64,000 nucleotides of DNA from Adiantum capillus-veneris (taxonomy: Eukaryota > Streptophyta > Polypodiopsida > Polypodiales > Pteridaceae), in contig CM043955.1 in the NCBI GenBank assembly GCA_014529385.2, forward strand, positions 135,854,108 to 135,918,107, in the 5' to 3' direction. This document shows, piece by piece, positions 19,608-30,299 of the stretch. The notes beneath the pieces were generated by a model that saw only the letters and a list, made by a program, of their open reading frames with translations, was not told where the DNA came from and did no database searches. The translations under genes and the position numbers were made by a program. Within the stretch, counting starts at the first letter, position 1. Each line of letters opens with the position of its first letter.

Positions 19608-20708
19608 TCATCTCAATGAAAAAACTATATTCAAAGGCATGATTTGCCGAAGAAAATCATGTTGATTACATCGGGGATCAGTTTGGGGAGTCCACACTCC
19701 AAGCTTGCACATCCAACGATCATAGTGAAATCGTATGTACAAGGAGGTGCGGGATTTCAAATAGCACATTCCAATACCTGAAGCTCCAACCTTACAACGG
19801 TACTGGTCCCCGTTGTGCATGCCCTCCACAAAACCCCAGTCCTCTTCTAAAAGCCTTCCTAATTCCTCGTAATGCGCATCTTTACATACAAGCATTGTGG
19901 TAGTCTCCACAAATCCAAACTCTTTAAAAATGTGCACAAAACAATGAATAGGCAAACACCAACTCAAGCCCACAGACCTAGAAGCTTTAGAGTATTTCAA
20001 AGATTTTTGGACATCGATTATCATCTTTTGCTTGAAAGATGCTACCGACCACAAATCTGGCACCGGCCACTCCATACTTAATAAGGAAGTTACTTTGATG
20101 GGTTCAAGCGTTCCAAACGCTTGTGTAGAAGTAGGGACAATATAGGAGTGAGAATAGAAGAAAATCCTTCTTTGAACCAGTTTGGTTGGGCAAAGATGTG
20201 GGAACATTATTGCTCCAATATCCGCATGTATAGCATTGAATGTGCCAGAGAGACTATGTAGTGGCTGCTCCTCCACCAACGTGGATGGAAATATGACTAT
20301 AAATCAATGACAAATCTTAAGTATGAATCCATAATAACATTAGACTGTGATTTCACACCTAGCTTTGTATTCTCAAAACATGTACTTACAATGTATTGGA
20401 AATCGAGGTGGTTGTTGCAAATGCATGGTTGACATTGAGAAAACATGTTGCACAATGGCTACGGTCCCCTTGTCTTTGCAGTTCTTGAAGCCAAGGAGCT
20501 TTCCTTTCCAATGAAGATCCAAGTTTGTACGATTCCACACACGATGAGGGCCAATAGCAGATGGTTGCATGTATACCCAAGCACCTTTGGTGAACTCTTG
20601 TGGCACCCACTCATCATCTATACCTCTAGTGTTGTGGCATGCAAGTGATGTGACCTCATCCTTGGCCGCCTTTGCAAGGTAGAGTTGGCCATGGTTGAGC
20701 AAAGAAAA
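19608..20708 (-). CDS. Unrecognised two-exon gene
   Basis: Exon A (about 20708-20390) and exon B (20296-19608) join in phase across a 93-bp intron with perfect donor CATT|GTAAGT and acceptor TTTATAG. The joined frame is over 330 codons without a stop. Exon A begins after a pyrimidine-rich acceptor-like CCTCCTCCTAG at about 20709, so a further 5' exon probably exists. Features: DEWVPQEFTKGAWVYMQPSA, DLHWKGKLLGFKNCKDKG, SVGLSWCLPIHCFVHIFKEF, and a Cys/His-containing end. I do not recognise a family. The product ends 145 bp before the ATG of the next gene, on the same strand. Unlike its neighbours, I see no break in it. It is probably transposon-borne, but a host gene cannot be excluded. Confidence 0.5.
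20297..20389 (-). other. 93-bp GT-AG intron, phase consistent
   Basis: Donor GTAAGT at 20389-20384 and acceptor TTTATAG ending at 20297. Both flanking frames join in phase 1 without a stop, strong support for a real intron. Confidence 0.65.
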
Positions 20709-21274
20709 CTAGGAGGAGGAGAAGGACCTTGCTTGTTGCTACAATGTAGGTGGGATAAAGTGATATGAGAAAGTGGTTAACCCTTGTGGCAATGGGAGGA
20801 GAAGGTGGATAACCCTTGCTTGGTGTGGCAATGGAAGGTGGTAGGGGAGGAGAGAGGAGCTTCCTTGCTGCAGCAATGGAGATGGTGTAGAGAGAGAGAG
20901 AGTGTTGGAGTAGAGGATGAGTGTGATGGTTGCAACCAAGGAGGGGTTGGAAAAGGGGTTCTAGAGAGAGAAAAACACTTTCTGCCTAAGAACTACTTTT
21001 GGGGGAGCTTTGGATAGCAAAAAAATATTTTTCAAAAGTTTTTTTAAAAATTTGAATTTTAGGGTTTTTGGGTGCACGTTTTGACTTTTTGAGGTCAAAA
21101 AATGCTTTTTTGACCATAAAATAGTTTTAGGGGGGAGCATTTTTTGAGCATAAAATAGTTTTAGGGGGGTTTTAAGAAGATGAAATTTGAGTTTTGAAAA
21201 ATCTGAAAAATTTCAATTTTTTGGGATTTTTTCAAAACCGGATCAAAAAGGAGGGAAGTTGGAGGTTCCATATG
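20709..21274. other. Upstream region of the two-gene cluster
   Basis: Pyrimidine-rich on the minus strand to about 20960, then AT-rich with repeated short runs (TTTTAGGGGGG, TTTTTGA). A likely promoter or leader area. No gene recognised. Confidence 0.4.
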
Positions 21275-21295
21275 CCCCCCCCCCCCCCCCCCCCC
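21275..21295. repeat. Poly-C tract (21 C)
   Basis: Uninterrupted run of 21 cytosines; G-quadruplex-forming on the minus strand and prone to length variation. Confidence 0.9.
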
Positions 21296-21410
21296 ACCTT
21301 CTCACTAGGTAAGAGCCCATTTAAGAAGTGTAAGACTACTTTGTCCCCCTACATTTTTTAGGGCATAGAGTGTGTCCACCACCCTCTTCTCATTGGCTGG
21401 CCTCTAATTA

Positions 21411-21463
21411 ACCTTAATCCCAAAGGGCCCCTAGAGGGTTCATATTTTTCCTAATGGCATTGT
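21411..21463. repeat. Block shared with 12.76-12.83 kb
   Basis: Contains CCTTAATCCC, GGGTTCATATTT, CTAATGGCATTGTG in the same order and spacing as 12761-12833. It may be the right terminal region of the element carrying the 17.9-20.7 kb genes. The 21464-21950 stretch to the right has no recognisable gene. Confidence 0.4.
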
Positions 21464-21954
21464 GACCCTCCGTGTTTAACTTGAACCATTGCACGTCGAA
21501 CAAGTCGACAAAAAATCCTCTATAATCGATCCTCAAAATATCTTGAAGCATGCCAAAGTAAGTGAATTGCGCTGTGCCACCACAGGATCTGCATCAGAGG
21601 ACCGTTGTCTACTAGACTATTCAAATTTTGCCATGATTCCACAATCTTGAGTAATACGCTTTTTGTCGATTCGTTCCACCCTAAAATGTCAACCTTTACA
21701 CCATGCTGGTGTGTATGACTTATACTACAACCAACAAAGATTATGAGTGGCCGTTCAAACATCTAAAAAGTCACTAGTCGTACATTGCAAACTTACCTTG
21801 GTCGCGCAACCCCGAGAGTACTCCCACTCCTCCTTGGTCATTTCTTCACCGCACTATTGTGTGTTGTTCAATTGGTTGTGCAACCATCTTAAGCTCATGA
21901 ATGTTGGTATGATCTCTAGACCCGCCGGATAATGTATCGGTGGTCGTCTTTCCC

Positions 21955-22140
21955 GTCTCCACATTCTCCAAGATTCGTCTTTCTTCAAAACCAACAACAC
22001 TAGAGAGCAATACGATGAAGTAATAGGCTGGACAAGACCCTTTTCCAAGAGATCTTTCACTTGGTTCATAATCTCTTCATTCTGTGCTCAGCTCACACGG
22101 TAAGGTGGCCGATTCAGTGGTGTGCTTCCAGGTATCAGAT
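21955..22140 (-). pseudogene. RT: RT N-terminal fragment of element B
   Basis: Codons for NEEIMNQVKDLLEKGLVQPI and LVLKKDESWRM mark the first RT blocks of gypsy elements. The next expected residues (the C-V-D-Y region) are absent and unrelated sequence begins, so the element is cut here. A TGA lies just upstream of the readable block. Confidence 0.7.
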
Positions 22141-22499
22141 CAATGGTATGATCTTCAGGACGAGCAGGTGGTAACTCGCCTGGTAGGCCTCTGAGAAGCA
22201 ATCGGCTTGAGAGTGGAGAAAACCTTGGCGTTTTTTATCAAGTTTAGACATATTTGTCCTATCCTTATTGCTCAATTCTTTCATAAAGATTGAGTACACA
22301 AACAAATTGGAATTTATTAATTTAGAAATGGCCAAAGCCGATACAATAGGGACATACTTTCCCTTCAATGCAATCTCAAGTACAATGGTTCTGCCCTTCT
22401 CTGTAGTCAATGTCACTTTCCTCGCCCGATAATCGACCATGGCGTTGTTCTTGTGGTACCAGGGAATCCCTAAGAGAACATCACAACCTTCCAAAGGCA

Positions 22500-22830
22500 T
22501 TATGAAAAATTCATCATGCCCCAAATACCCCTGACAATGCAACTGAAGTTGCCAATGACAGGTGTAATGGCTACCTCCCTGTCGGGTGCCGCTAGAACAG
22601 CCTCCACAAGTGGTCCCATCCGATCGGGAGTGATCTCGAGCCGTACCGCCAATTCCGGTGAAATGAAGTTGGCCTTGGCTCCTCCATCAAATAAGATCAG
22701 GGCCTCTTGGTCTTTCACTTTGCCCCAAGCTCGGCAACGTTTTGTACTCTCGTCCATGATGTTGGGATCGGTACCCACACAATCTAGAACTAGTCCTGTT
22801 TTCATCTTGCCTTTTCTTCCACGTTCCTTA
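22500..22830 (-). pseudogene. pro: Aspartic protease of element B
   Basis: Retropepsin-type protease. ALILFDGGAKANFISPELA is the active-site loop, again with D-G-G-A rather than D-S/T-G-A; a second strand region is at PLVEAVLAAPDREVAI. The continuing frame (22542-22135) has GCDVLLGIPWYHKNNAMVD, the DVLLG-PW block that follows the flap in this family. A frame change joins the two near 22510. Confidence 0.7.
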
Positions 22831-22879
22831 GCTGCTCTTGAACTCTTAGTCCTGTCATTGTCCTTGTTATTCTGTTCTT

Positions 22880-24350
22880 TCTATGCCTTTTTAGGACACT
22901 TTGCGAAGATATGTCCATGTTCCTCGCATCCAAAACACTTCCTCTCCTTGATGAAGCGAGCTCTCTCCTGAGGAGTAAGCTTGGGTCATGCATCCTTATT
23001 TTCTAGGTTGCTCTTTCTCTTTCTAATTTCATTCGTGCTAAAGTCTGTTTGGCTCGTTGTGTCATGACCTCATCAGTGGGGTAGGTCAGACTACCAAAGT
23101 GAATGGCAAACCCCGCTTCGCATGACTCATCAACTCCTGAATAGAAGCTCACTTCTGTTCCAAGCAGTGATCTCGGATCTCTGTAGGTAGACCCAAGGAT
23201 AACCGCTCAATCTGTTCTCTGAATGAGATTTTCTTGAATGAGGAGGCGGGTAGAAAAGAGCTCCAGAATCTCTCACAGTAAGCATCTATTGTATCTCTCT
23301 TGGTCTCCGAAGATGGTTCCAAGCAGCTCGTATATCACGTTCATACTCTTGCGTCAACCAAGAAGAAATAAAAAGCTTCTTAAATTTTAGCCATTTAACT
23401 GATGCAGTCTTGTTTAAAAGAAGCATGGATCACCAAGTTTGAGCATTCCCCTTAAAATAAGAGGCAACTCTCGGAATCTTGGAGTGCTCTGAATAGCGTC
23501 CTCCCGCGAAAGCGATGTCAAATTGCTGTATAAAAGACAAAGCCTTCTAAGCATCTTTTTATTCTGAAAAAGTGTCAAATTTGATCGACTGTCCACCTTC
23601 CTTAAACTCTCGGACTTTCTTGCTTTTATCTTCCAGAAAGTCATACTGGTTGCCTTTATAAAAATTCTTATTGTTCACATAAAAGTTGTCGTGATCAGAG
23701 TCTGAACTGTCTGTAGACAAGTCCTCTGTAAAACTGTCACTCACTGGGCGAGATTTAGACTTCTTTGCCTTTTTCTTGCCCTTTTCGAAGCGTTGTTTCT
23801 TGCTTTTCTTTTTTCCTTTTCTGTCTTCTTCGCTCGAATCTGAAGAGCTAGAAGAACTGTCAGAAGAAGAAGAAGAAGAAGAACTGGGTACTCCTTCAAA
23901 CCGAACACGCTTCTTCTATTTCTTTGCTTTGTCAAATGTCGATTGATGACCCAAATAACTCGGGAAGTCAGTGCCTTTCTTCTGCTTTTTAGCTTTGTTC
24001 TGCACGTCAAAAAGCTAAGAAATCCATGCATCAACCACCTCTTCTAATTCCTTCTCTCAATATTTCTTGTGAGCAGCTTGAGAGCAGGTTTTGGGGGTGG
24101 TGTTGTCGTTTTCTGCCACTGCTCGTGCACTTCCTGAAAAGAAGTCTCGCTCATATATTTTGCCAATTTTGGGTCCTTCACAAAACTGAGCATAATCTTT
24201 GTTGCATCTCCGATCAATTGACGATGCTTCATCTCTCATTGCTTCACCTGAGTAGGGCGAGGCGGGCCATACTCTTTGCCCTGGAATCTTCATTGTGATC
24301 CCTGCTCGCATCTACGGATGCAGAGGGTGTCGACTGATCCTTGCGTAAAG
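22880..24350 (-). pseudogene. gag: Gag of element B
   Basis: From right to left: a Pro/Thr-rich start, an Asp/Ser-rich stretch beside Lys-rich segments (about 23750-23950), then the gag core (FIQQFDIAFAGGRYSEHSK, VASYFKGNAQTW) at 23430-23560. A well-formed zinc knuckle CFGCEEHGHIFAKC (CX2CX4HX4C) lies at 22893-22934, with a stop soon after. Several frameshifts interrupt the gene. Confidence 0.7.
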
Positions 24351-24410
24351 CCATAGGTGCCGCGGAATAAAATTTAGGGATCGGATTTCCCGTAGAAGAG
24401 TAATCGGCCG

Positions 24411-24423
24411 TGCTCTGATACCA
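24411..24423 (-). other. Primer-binding site, tRNA-iMet type (element B)
   Basis: TGGTATCAGAGCA on the minus strand, the standard plant initiator-methionine tRNA primer site. It lies immediately internal to the presumed 5' LTR and sets the orientation of element B. Confidence 0.85.
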
Positions 24424-24426
24424 CCG

Positions 24427-25107
24427 TAACAGAATTGGACACTCCAAGTCAAGAATCAATCACGACAACACCAAATAACCACTTCAAAACAGTTCATAGT
24501 TCACAATAGATTTGCACTGGCCCGACGGAGTTCCGTGCCTAGAGATATTGACGCCAAAGAATGGCGCCCCTTTTGGTATTTCTTTTTGTATTAATTAGTA
24601 TTCAAAGTACAGGAGTGGATCATGTCTCACTCTCAGACTCTGTGTCCAGATGCTCTGCAGAGTGGGAGCCCAATCCACATGTTTATTTTACAAGGGATGC
24701 CAAAAGCATAGCCCCAAAAGCTTCAAATCCAAAAGCCTAAAATAAAAGCAAGGTTTTCTTTTCTCTCATAAACTCTCTCTTGAGTTTCAAGAATAAAGCA
24801 AAAGATTTTCTCTCACTCTTTCTCCGAGATTGCGTAGCATAAAAAGCTGGCCACACAAATTTCCAAAAATCTCCCTTTTTTGGTGCCGCAAAAAGCGGGA
24901 TCCTGCCACGTAATCATGTCTAGGCTTTTTCCGAGAGTTCAACTCTTCTGTCCTTTTAGGGTTAGGGTTAGGGTTTTTGCTATTTTAGGGTTTTTGGCAG
25001 ATTTTAGGGTTTGCAAGTTTTAGGGTTAGGGTTTTTAGATTTAGGGTTTTCAGCAGTAGTCAGGGTTAGGGTTTCCTCTCGGGCAGCCACGTCATCACTT
25101 TGTAACA
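24427..25107 (-). repeat. Probable 5' LTR of element B
   Basis: It extends from just outside the PBS to a TGTTACAAAG start on the minus strand at 25107, about 680 bp. The inner end reads CTGTTACGG rather than a clean CA. No second LTR is in the window, so the boundaries are inferred from the PBS and the TGTTAC start only. Confidence 0.5.
24957..25075 (+). repeat. Interspersed telomere-like TTTAGGG/TTAGGG motifs
   Basis: At least ten copies of TTAGGG or TTTAGGG within about 120 bp, some contiguous (GGGTTAGGGTTAGGG), separated by short unrelated pieces. This resembles degenerate interstitial telomere repeats or clustered telo-box motifs inside an LTR. Confidence 0.7.
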
Positions 25108-25545
25108 TAGTGTTTGCTCATTGGGCAAAGTGTGCCTTCATTGACATGCACTAAAATCTAAACTAATTATAATCTAATCTTAAATTGAACATAAAGCTGG
25201 GTCTAATCTAGTCTTAAAATCAAGATAAACATAAATCTATTGTAACTTAAATCTAAATTTAATTTAGTTAATCTTAAATCTTGTCTTAATCTTGAATCTA
25301 AATCTAAATCTAATCTAATATTAAACTCAACATAAACCTAAATCTAATCCAATCTTAAATCCTAAACCTAAATGTAATCTAACTTAAATATAACATAGCT
25401 AGCTAATCTTTAATACTGCCCTGATTTTAAATCTAACCTAATCTTAATCTAATGTAAATCTAAATCTAACCTAATGTTAAACTTAACATAAACATAAATC
25501 TAAATGTAATCTAACATAATCTAATTTAAATCTTACCCTAAACTC
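25108..25545. repeat. Degenerate TCTAAA/CTAAATC low-complexity array
   Basis: About 400 bp built from variants of AATCTAAATC, CTTAAATC and CATAAACC. The register is loose, period roughly 6-8 with longer echoes. No coding content. It resembles decayed CCCTAAA-type repeat, opposite in strand to the TTTAGGG motifs just to its left, or simply AT-rich satellite. Confidence 0.6.
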
Positions 25546-25633
25546 TCTCTCTTTGTTTTCTCCCCTTACCTCTCTCTTTCATCTTCTCCCCCTCTCTCTC
25601 TCTTTCTCCCTCTTTCTCTTTCTCTTTGTTTTC

Positions 25634-25678
<45 letters not shown>

Positions 25679-25700
25679 TTTATTTCTTTCAAAGACACAA

Positions 25701-25769
<69 letters not shown>

Positions 25770-25890
25770 GAAAGACGGGAAGGGAACATGAGAGAGAGGA
25801 GAGGGAAGGAGCATACCTGGCTCTCCTTCCTCTCCTCGTGTATGTGTGGGTGTATGTGTGTGGGGAAGAAAGAGAGAGAGAGAGGGACAG
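25546..25890. repeat. Compound microsatellite (CT)n-(TG)n-(AG)n
   Basis: CT-rich from 25546, a long (CT)n at about 25637-25675, (TG)n at about 25699-25723, then (AG)n to about 25757 and more GA-rich DNA to 25890. The CT and AG tracts could pair as a hairpin. Open frames across it are artefacts. Confidence 0.9.
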
Positions 25891-25969
25891 CGCGGGTTAC
25901 CTCTTTGCCAAAAACTCAGATCTGAGATCTAAGTTTTCGAGCGCTCTCATTTTTTTTTTTACCCTTTTC

Positions 25970-26102
25970 GGCGTCGCTATGAGCGTCGCTATGTAACAAA
26001 TAAAATAGCAACACTCATAGAGACGCCCATAGCGACACCGTGGATTTTCACTTTTGAGCATCGCACTGCGAGTGTCGCTAATGTGAAGTACCTCTTGTAG
26101 TG
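25970..26102. mobile_element. Second CACTA-type terminus
   Basis: Ends CCTCTTGTAGTG exactly as at 16502 and contains GGCGTCGCTATGAGCGTCGCTATG and further AGCGACGC-type words. Same family, same orientation. The other end was not found. Confidence 0.55.
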
Positions 26103-26106
26103 TAGT

Positions 26107-26424
26107 ATGATAAAGTCATCGTATCCTACCTTGGGTGAGAGGTACCCTCTTTACTTTGCACAAGTGTTTCACCTAGTCTACCCGGTGCTTGCATGTGAAT
26201 GGGATTTGGTAGATACGCTAGAGTGTGAGAGGAATTTCGAGGAATTAGAATGGTTGATACGTCTCTTGACCACAACTGATCCATACTTAGTAGAGGACAT
26301 CACCCCGATTGCACAAGACTACCCTCTTGACCAAGATGACTATAGGCGTCTAGCGACGTTCTTAGTGAAGATTTATGCCTCTAATGACGCGAAAGAGTTA
26401 CATGATTACAAGCAATTTGACTAA
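26107..26424 (+). CDS. Unrecognised 105-codon open frame
   Basis: The frame (MIKSSYPTLGERY...) has balanced amino-acid composition, with an acidic stretch (LECERNFEELEWLIRLL, then PYLVEDITPIAQDYPLDQDD) unlike the low-complexity neighbours. No family is recognised. It starts just outside the CACTA-type end and lies upstream of an LTR with polypurine tract (27.4 kb), so it may be a remnant of a retrotransposon 3' region. Confidence 0.25.
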   Translation: MIKSSYPTLGERYPLYFAQVFHLVYPVLACEWDLVDTLECERNFEELEWLIRLLTTTDPYLVEDITPIAQDYPLDQDDYRRLATFLVKIYASNDAKELHDYKQFD

Positions 26425-27381
26425 GCTGGTTTGACCAAGTTAGGAGTTAGAGATCTTCTCTTAATACCATGGGGAATGCCTTCCTAATAATCAATGGTTA
26501 CTTTAGGTTCTTAATCAGATTTAGTCAGCATTGTGTCCAATGTACTTGGGCTTTCTAGTGGGCTTAGACCCTATTGACCTTTAACTTAAGTATTGTAAAG
26601 GGATTTTACTAGTGTGATGAGCCTGGGGAGGGTAATAGTGTTATATGACCCCCAAAGTTATAATATTAAAATGCTGAAAACGAACAAATAGAAAAATCAA
26701 AAGTGCCTAATGTAAAATCTTAAGCTAGAAGAGAAATCCCAGCTTGATTTCCACTCACATGTATCACCTATGGTACTAGAGCCCTAGAGGTTCCGAGTGT
26801 GGGCACTTTTCCTTGAAAAGCAAAAAACCCAAGGCATACAAACTAAGCACACACATCAAAATTGAATCAATGTGAAAAAACTTTGGGGGTCAAAGAAAAG
26901 GAAATAAGTCAGGCGATGATTTCATGAGCAATTCCTTTTATTGTAGCTTAACTACCAGGTCTTCTAGGTATAGCCTCTAGTCAGCCCTCGGACATGAAAT
27001 ACTTGGCTCTCGAGATTAAACCACTTAATTGACCAGAGAACATTGAGAAGCTTGCCTATGGTATTAATAGTTGACCTCTAGTGCCTTTTGACCATTAAAT
27101 TAGGGACCCCAGACTTGTTTAGTTTTTGACCTTGACAGTTGTTTATGCATTTGATTATATTACAGTTTAACGTTTGTTGTTGACAAATTGTTTAATATTC
27201 TGTTACCAATCAATTTGTCTGCCTACAATTGCATATGATTTTTGATTGTATATGAGAATGCAATTACTGTGCCAATCTTGTTTGATTTTGTAGCAGTGAG
27301 AATAAATAAGGCTACTCAAATGCTCTTCCACCTCAATGAATGAGCTTCACCTCAATAGATTCTGAGGACGGAATCTACATC
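26425..27381. other. Unassigned stretch upstream of a polypurine tract
   Basis: No gene recognised. Given the polypurine tract and LTR start at 27382-27395, this is likely degraded internal or 3' non-coding sequence of a plus-strand LTR element. Confidence 0.4.
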
Positions 27382-27697
27382 AGGAAGGGGGGCATGTTAA
27401 CCCTCACGGACACCCTGTCACCTACGATGGACGCTGTATTATTTATTTGGTAGAGTCATGGACCGGGATTATAGGTCCAATAGGTGTGTAGGTGATAACC
27501 GATGAGAGGTGCACCACTTATCTTAATTTTACAATAATTTTGCAATGACTGGCCACTGTGGGCACCCATGTGTGAATGAGCCGAACTCTTATAAAACGTC
27601 CATTTGACCTAAAAATCCTCATTCTCTGAGGTGTAAGCTAAGAAGTGCTCTTGATTCATCTCTATCTCCTTCTCCTTCGTGTATGTGTGTGTATGCT

Positions 27698-27728
<31 letters not shown>

Positions 27729-27890
27729 TCGAGCATTGTGACGAGATTGATGGTGCTGAGGTGGTAGAGCACGGCATCGACGGAAACTCCTTCTTCTTCA
27801 CAACACAGAATCCTTCACGAAACAAGCATTGAGAGATGAGTGACACACCACTGTTCTTTGAGCTTGCTAGGACTCTCTAGCTGTGTGTTT
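27382..27890 (+). repeat. Polypurine tract and 3' (or solo) LTR
   Basis: The purine tract AGGAAGGGGGG (27382-27392) is followed by CA and an LTR-like start TGTTAACCC at 27395. A TATAAAA box at 27590-27596 and a downstream pyrimidine-rich/(GA)n leader (27698-27725) fit a promoter within an LTR. The right end, near 27890, is not fixed. Confidence 0.5.
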
Positions 27891-27936
27891 ACAACCTTTC
27901 GAGGCTCGCACACATGCAGAGGCAAGTTCCCAGCCT

Positions 27937-28137
27937 TCAACACGTATATGGCAAAGCATACAACCAAGTACTAGCATCTTTTCTTAGAACTACTTCAAAA
28001 ATTTCTAAGCATTCCTCATCTCGTATCACCCTTCTTATATGACAAGCCATTTTGAAATTTGCTAAAAATAGCTCAGTATCCTCACCTGGCTCTCCAAAAA
28101 ATAGAGGATATCCTAAATTTTGGCGTTGAGCCTCCAT
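27937..28137 (-). pseudogene. gag: Gag N-terminal fragment
   Basis: The frame from ATG 28137 contains NLGYPLFFGEPGEDTELFLA and VVLRKDASTWLYALP, the start and W-Y core pattern of retrotransposon gag (Retrotrans_gag type). It is 66 codons and then stops; nothing else of the element follows to the left. The opposite orientation to the LTR at 27.4 kb means a different element. Confidence 0.55.
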
Positions 28138-30299
28138 TATTATGAAAATATTACAACATCAGTTACAACCAGGGATACAATCAGAGATTTAAACCCACTC
28201 GCTTGCAAATGAATAAGTAAGAAAGAACTACTCTAGGTTTTCTTCTTGAACTATTCAAGCTTGATCTTATTTCTTCTTCAACTAGAGACAGCATAAGGAT
28301 TGATATTATTTCCATTATTCCATTGTCTTAGGGTTACAGGAGCCTCTTAGTGTATAACCATGCTACAATTAGTCCTAGGCAAAAAATTCAACAAGCCCCT
28401 TAACACCACAAAGTTTGAAAGGACACAAATAATCTTAAGAACAAGTTCACCTTATACAAGCCGCTTGGGCTAACTTGCCGAGATTATTTTGGAGAGAAGA
28501 TTCATAGCCGTTGTACAAAATTGCATCCCAAACTATCAATCTTATTTATGAGCAAGTGGAAGCTACAAATGTGACAAAAGAGTAGGGCATCACTCAATTC
28601 ATCTCAATAGCCTCAAAGCATCTCTATGCACATATAAGTATAATGTGATAGAGAGCACTCAAATCTTACAATCTCCTCACATAACTAGGGTTGGAGAGTG
28701 CTATGTTCTGTGTGCAATGGATCCACTTCACAAAGAAGAGAAGGGATCTATATATAGGTTTTTGGAAGCCTCGATTAGGATTAAGCCTAATCAATTTTAT
28801 TAAGAGAAACACGGATTATGATTCTTTTGAATTTCAAATGAGAGTGGGTTTCTCTTATCCTTTGAGTCACATGAATGTGGGCTCAAGGAGAGAGAATTAT
28901 TGATGTTGAAAGAAGAGAGGTTTGAGTGAATAACTTGGGAGTGCCTACTTTTGTGGATAGTAGAGGGTGACTGCCAATCCTCTTCTTCTTCTTCTTCTTC
29001 TTCTTCTTCTTCTTCTCTTCTTTATGCCTTCGTTGCGGATGTGATCACCAATGATGAAAATGATGATGAGATTTCCCAATTTTATAGAGGTTAAGCATGG
29101 TCTACATGATGAATTTTATGTACATAGAGAAGAGGTAAGATGAAACTATAACATAAAAGTGATAGAGAGAGACTTAGAGATGGTGAAAGTATGTAGGGTG
29201 CACATGAGGGCTATGCAGATGAGAGGGACGGGTAATGGCTAAGAGGGTGAGAGAGGTGATGGAAGGTGCATGTTTGAGTGAGGGATACTGCAGAATGTGT
29301 GTGTGTAGAAGGGTAAGGAGAGGTAAGAGAAAACTAGGGTGACTCTTGTGTGAGTGTGTGGGCAGACTGGGGTCCACCAAAAAACTCATATTTCACCAGT
29401 GGTATCTCCAAAACTTATGAAAAAATTTGAGATGATTTTTCAAATTGTGGCCTACATTTTTCATGTTGACCACTTCTTAAGTCGGAGTGGAGATGGATGC
29501 TAAATGGTTTACCAAAATGCCTGTTTTTTTATACCTACAAGAGTCTTCTAGTGGCCCCTCTTTTGTTAAATTTACAAAATGCATCCAAGAGTGGTCCCTC
29601 CATGAATCTTACCATGACATAAGGCATACATGCCTGGAGGAGGATCATTGGTGATTAAAGAAAATATATATGGTGGGACTAGTGCATGGACTTATTCATG
29701 GATTCTAGGTTAATGAGCACATGGTATTTGAATTATGAGTACAAGATAAAAAAAGTATGAAATAATTATGGATATGAAAAAAGATAATGGAATCATATGA
29801 TATGATTCATCTTCTGTATTATTTTGGGTGAATGAGAAGAAAACATGCAAGTAGATAAAAATTATATGATGAAAAGTGAATAAGAGAGTAGAAACCGGTT
29901 TTTTGTTTTCACAAGGCTGAGGATAGAAATGTAGGGGTGACTTGTAAAAAAATAAAATATTATGAGATTAAAGGATGCACACATTGGCAACAAAAATATA
30001 CTTTATGGTGCGAGAGGATGAAAAGAGGCATAATAGGTCTAATGTAAACACACACTTAAATGTAAATAATTACAAAAATACCAAAAAGTGTAAAAAATAG
30101 AAATAAAAAACTTAGGTTTAGGCCCTTATAGGAGGTATATTATTTACACAAAAACGGACCATAATAATAATTTATTTATATTTTTTTGCTCACCTAGCCA
30201 AAAGGTTAACTAGATAAAGTTTTAGAGAAAAACACTCTAACGTACACATACCTATATACAATATAAGAGTGAAGATAGCCATAGTATTAAGCTGATTTT
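28138..30299. other. Long region without a recognisable gene
   Basis: AT-rich DNA. It includes a TATATATAG motif near 28750 about 600 bp upstream (minus strand) of the gag fragment, and a (TTC)n microsatellite at 28979-29016. It may contain the leader or LTR of the minus-strand element, but no PBS was found. Confidence 0.4.

Larger units (their letters stand above)
21955..24424 (-). mobile_element. Ty3/gypsy retrotransposon B, internal region (truncated)
   Basis: Reading right to left: a primer-binding site (24411-24423), gag with CCHC knuckle, protease and the N-terminal part of RT, which stops abruptly near 21955. RNase H, integrase and the 3' LTR are missing. Orientation is fixed by the PBS and the coding strand. 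Confidence 0.8.

Noticed and set aside
25553-25996. 147-codon plus-strand frame
   Set aside because: Made of (CT)n, (TG)n and (GA)n repeats; a translation artefact.
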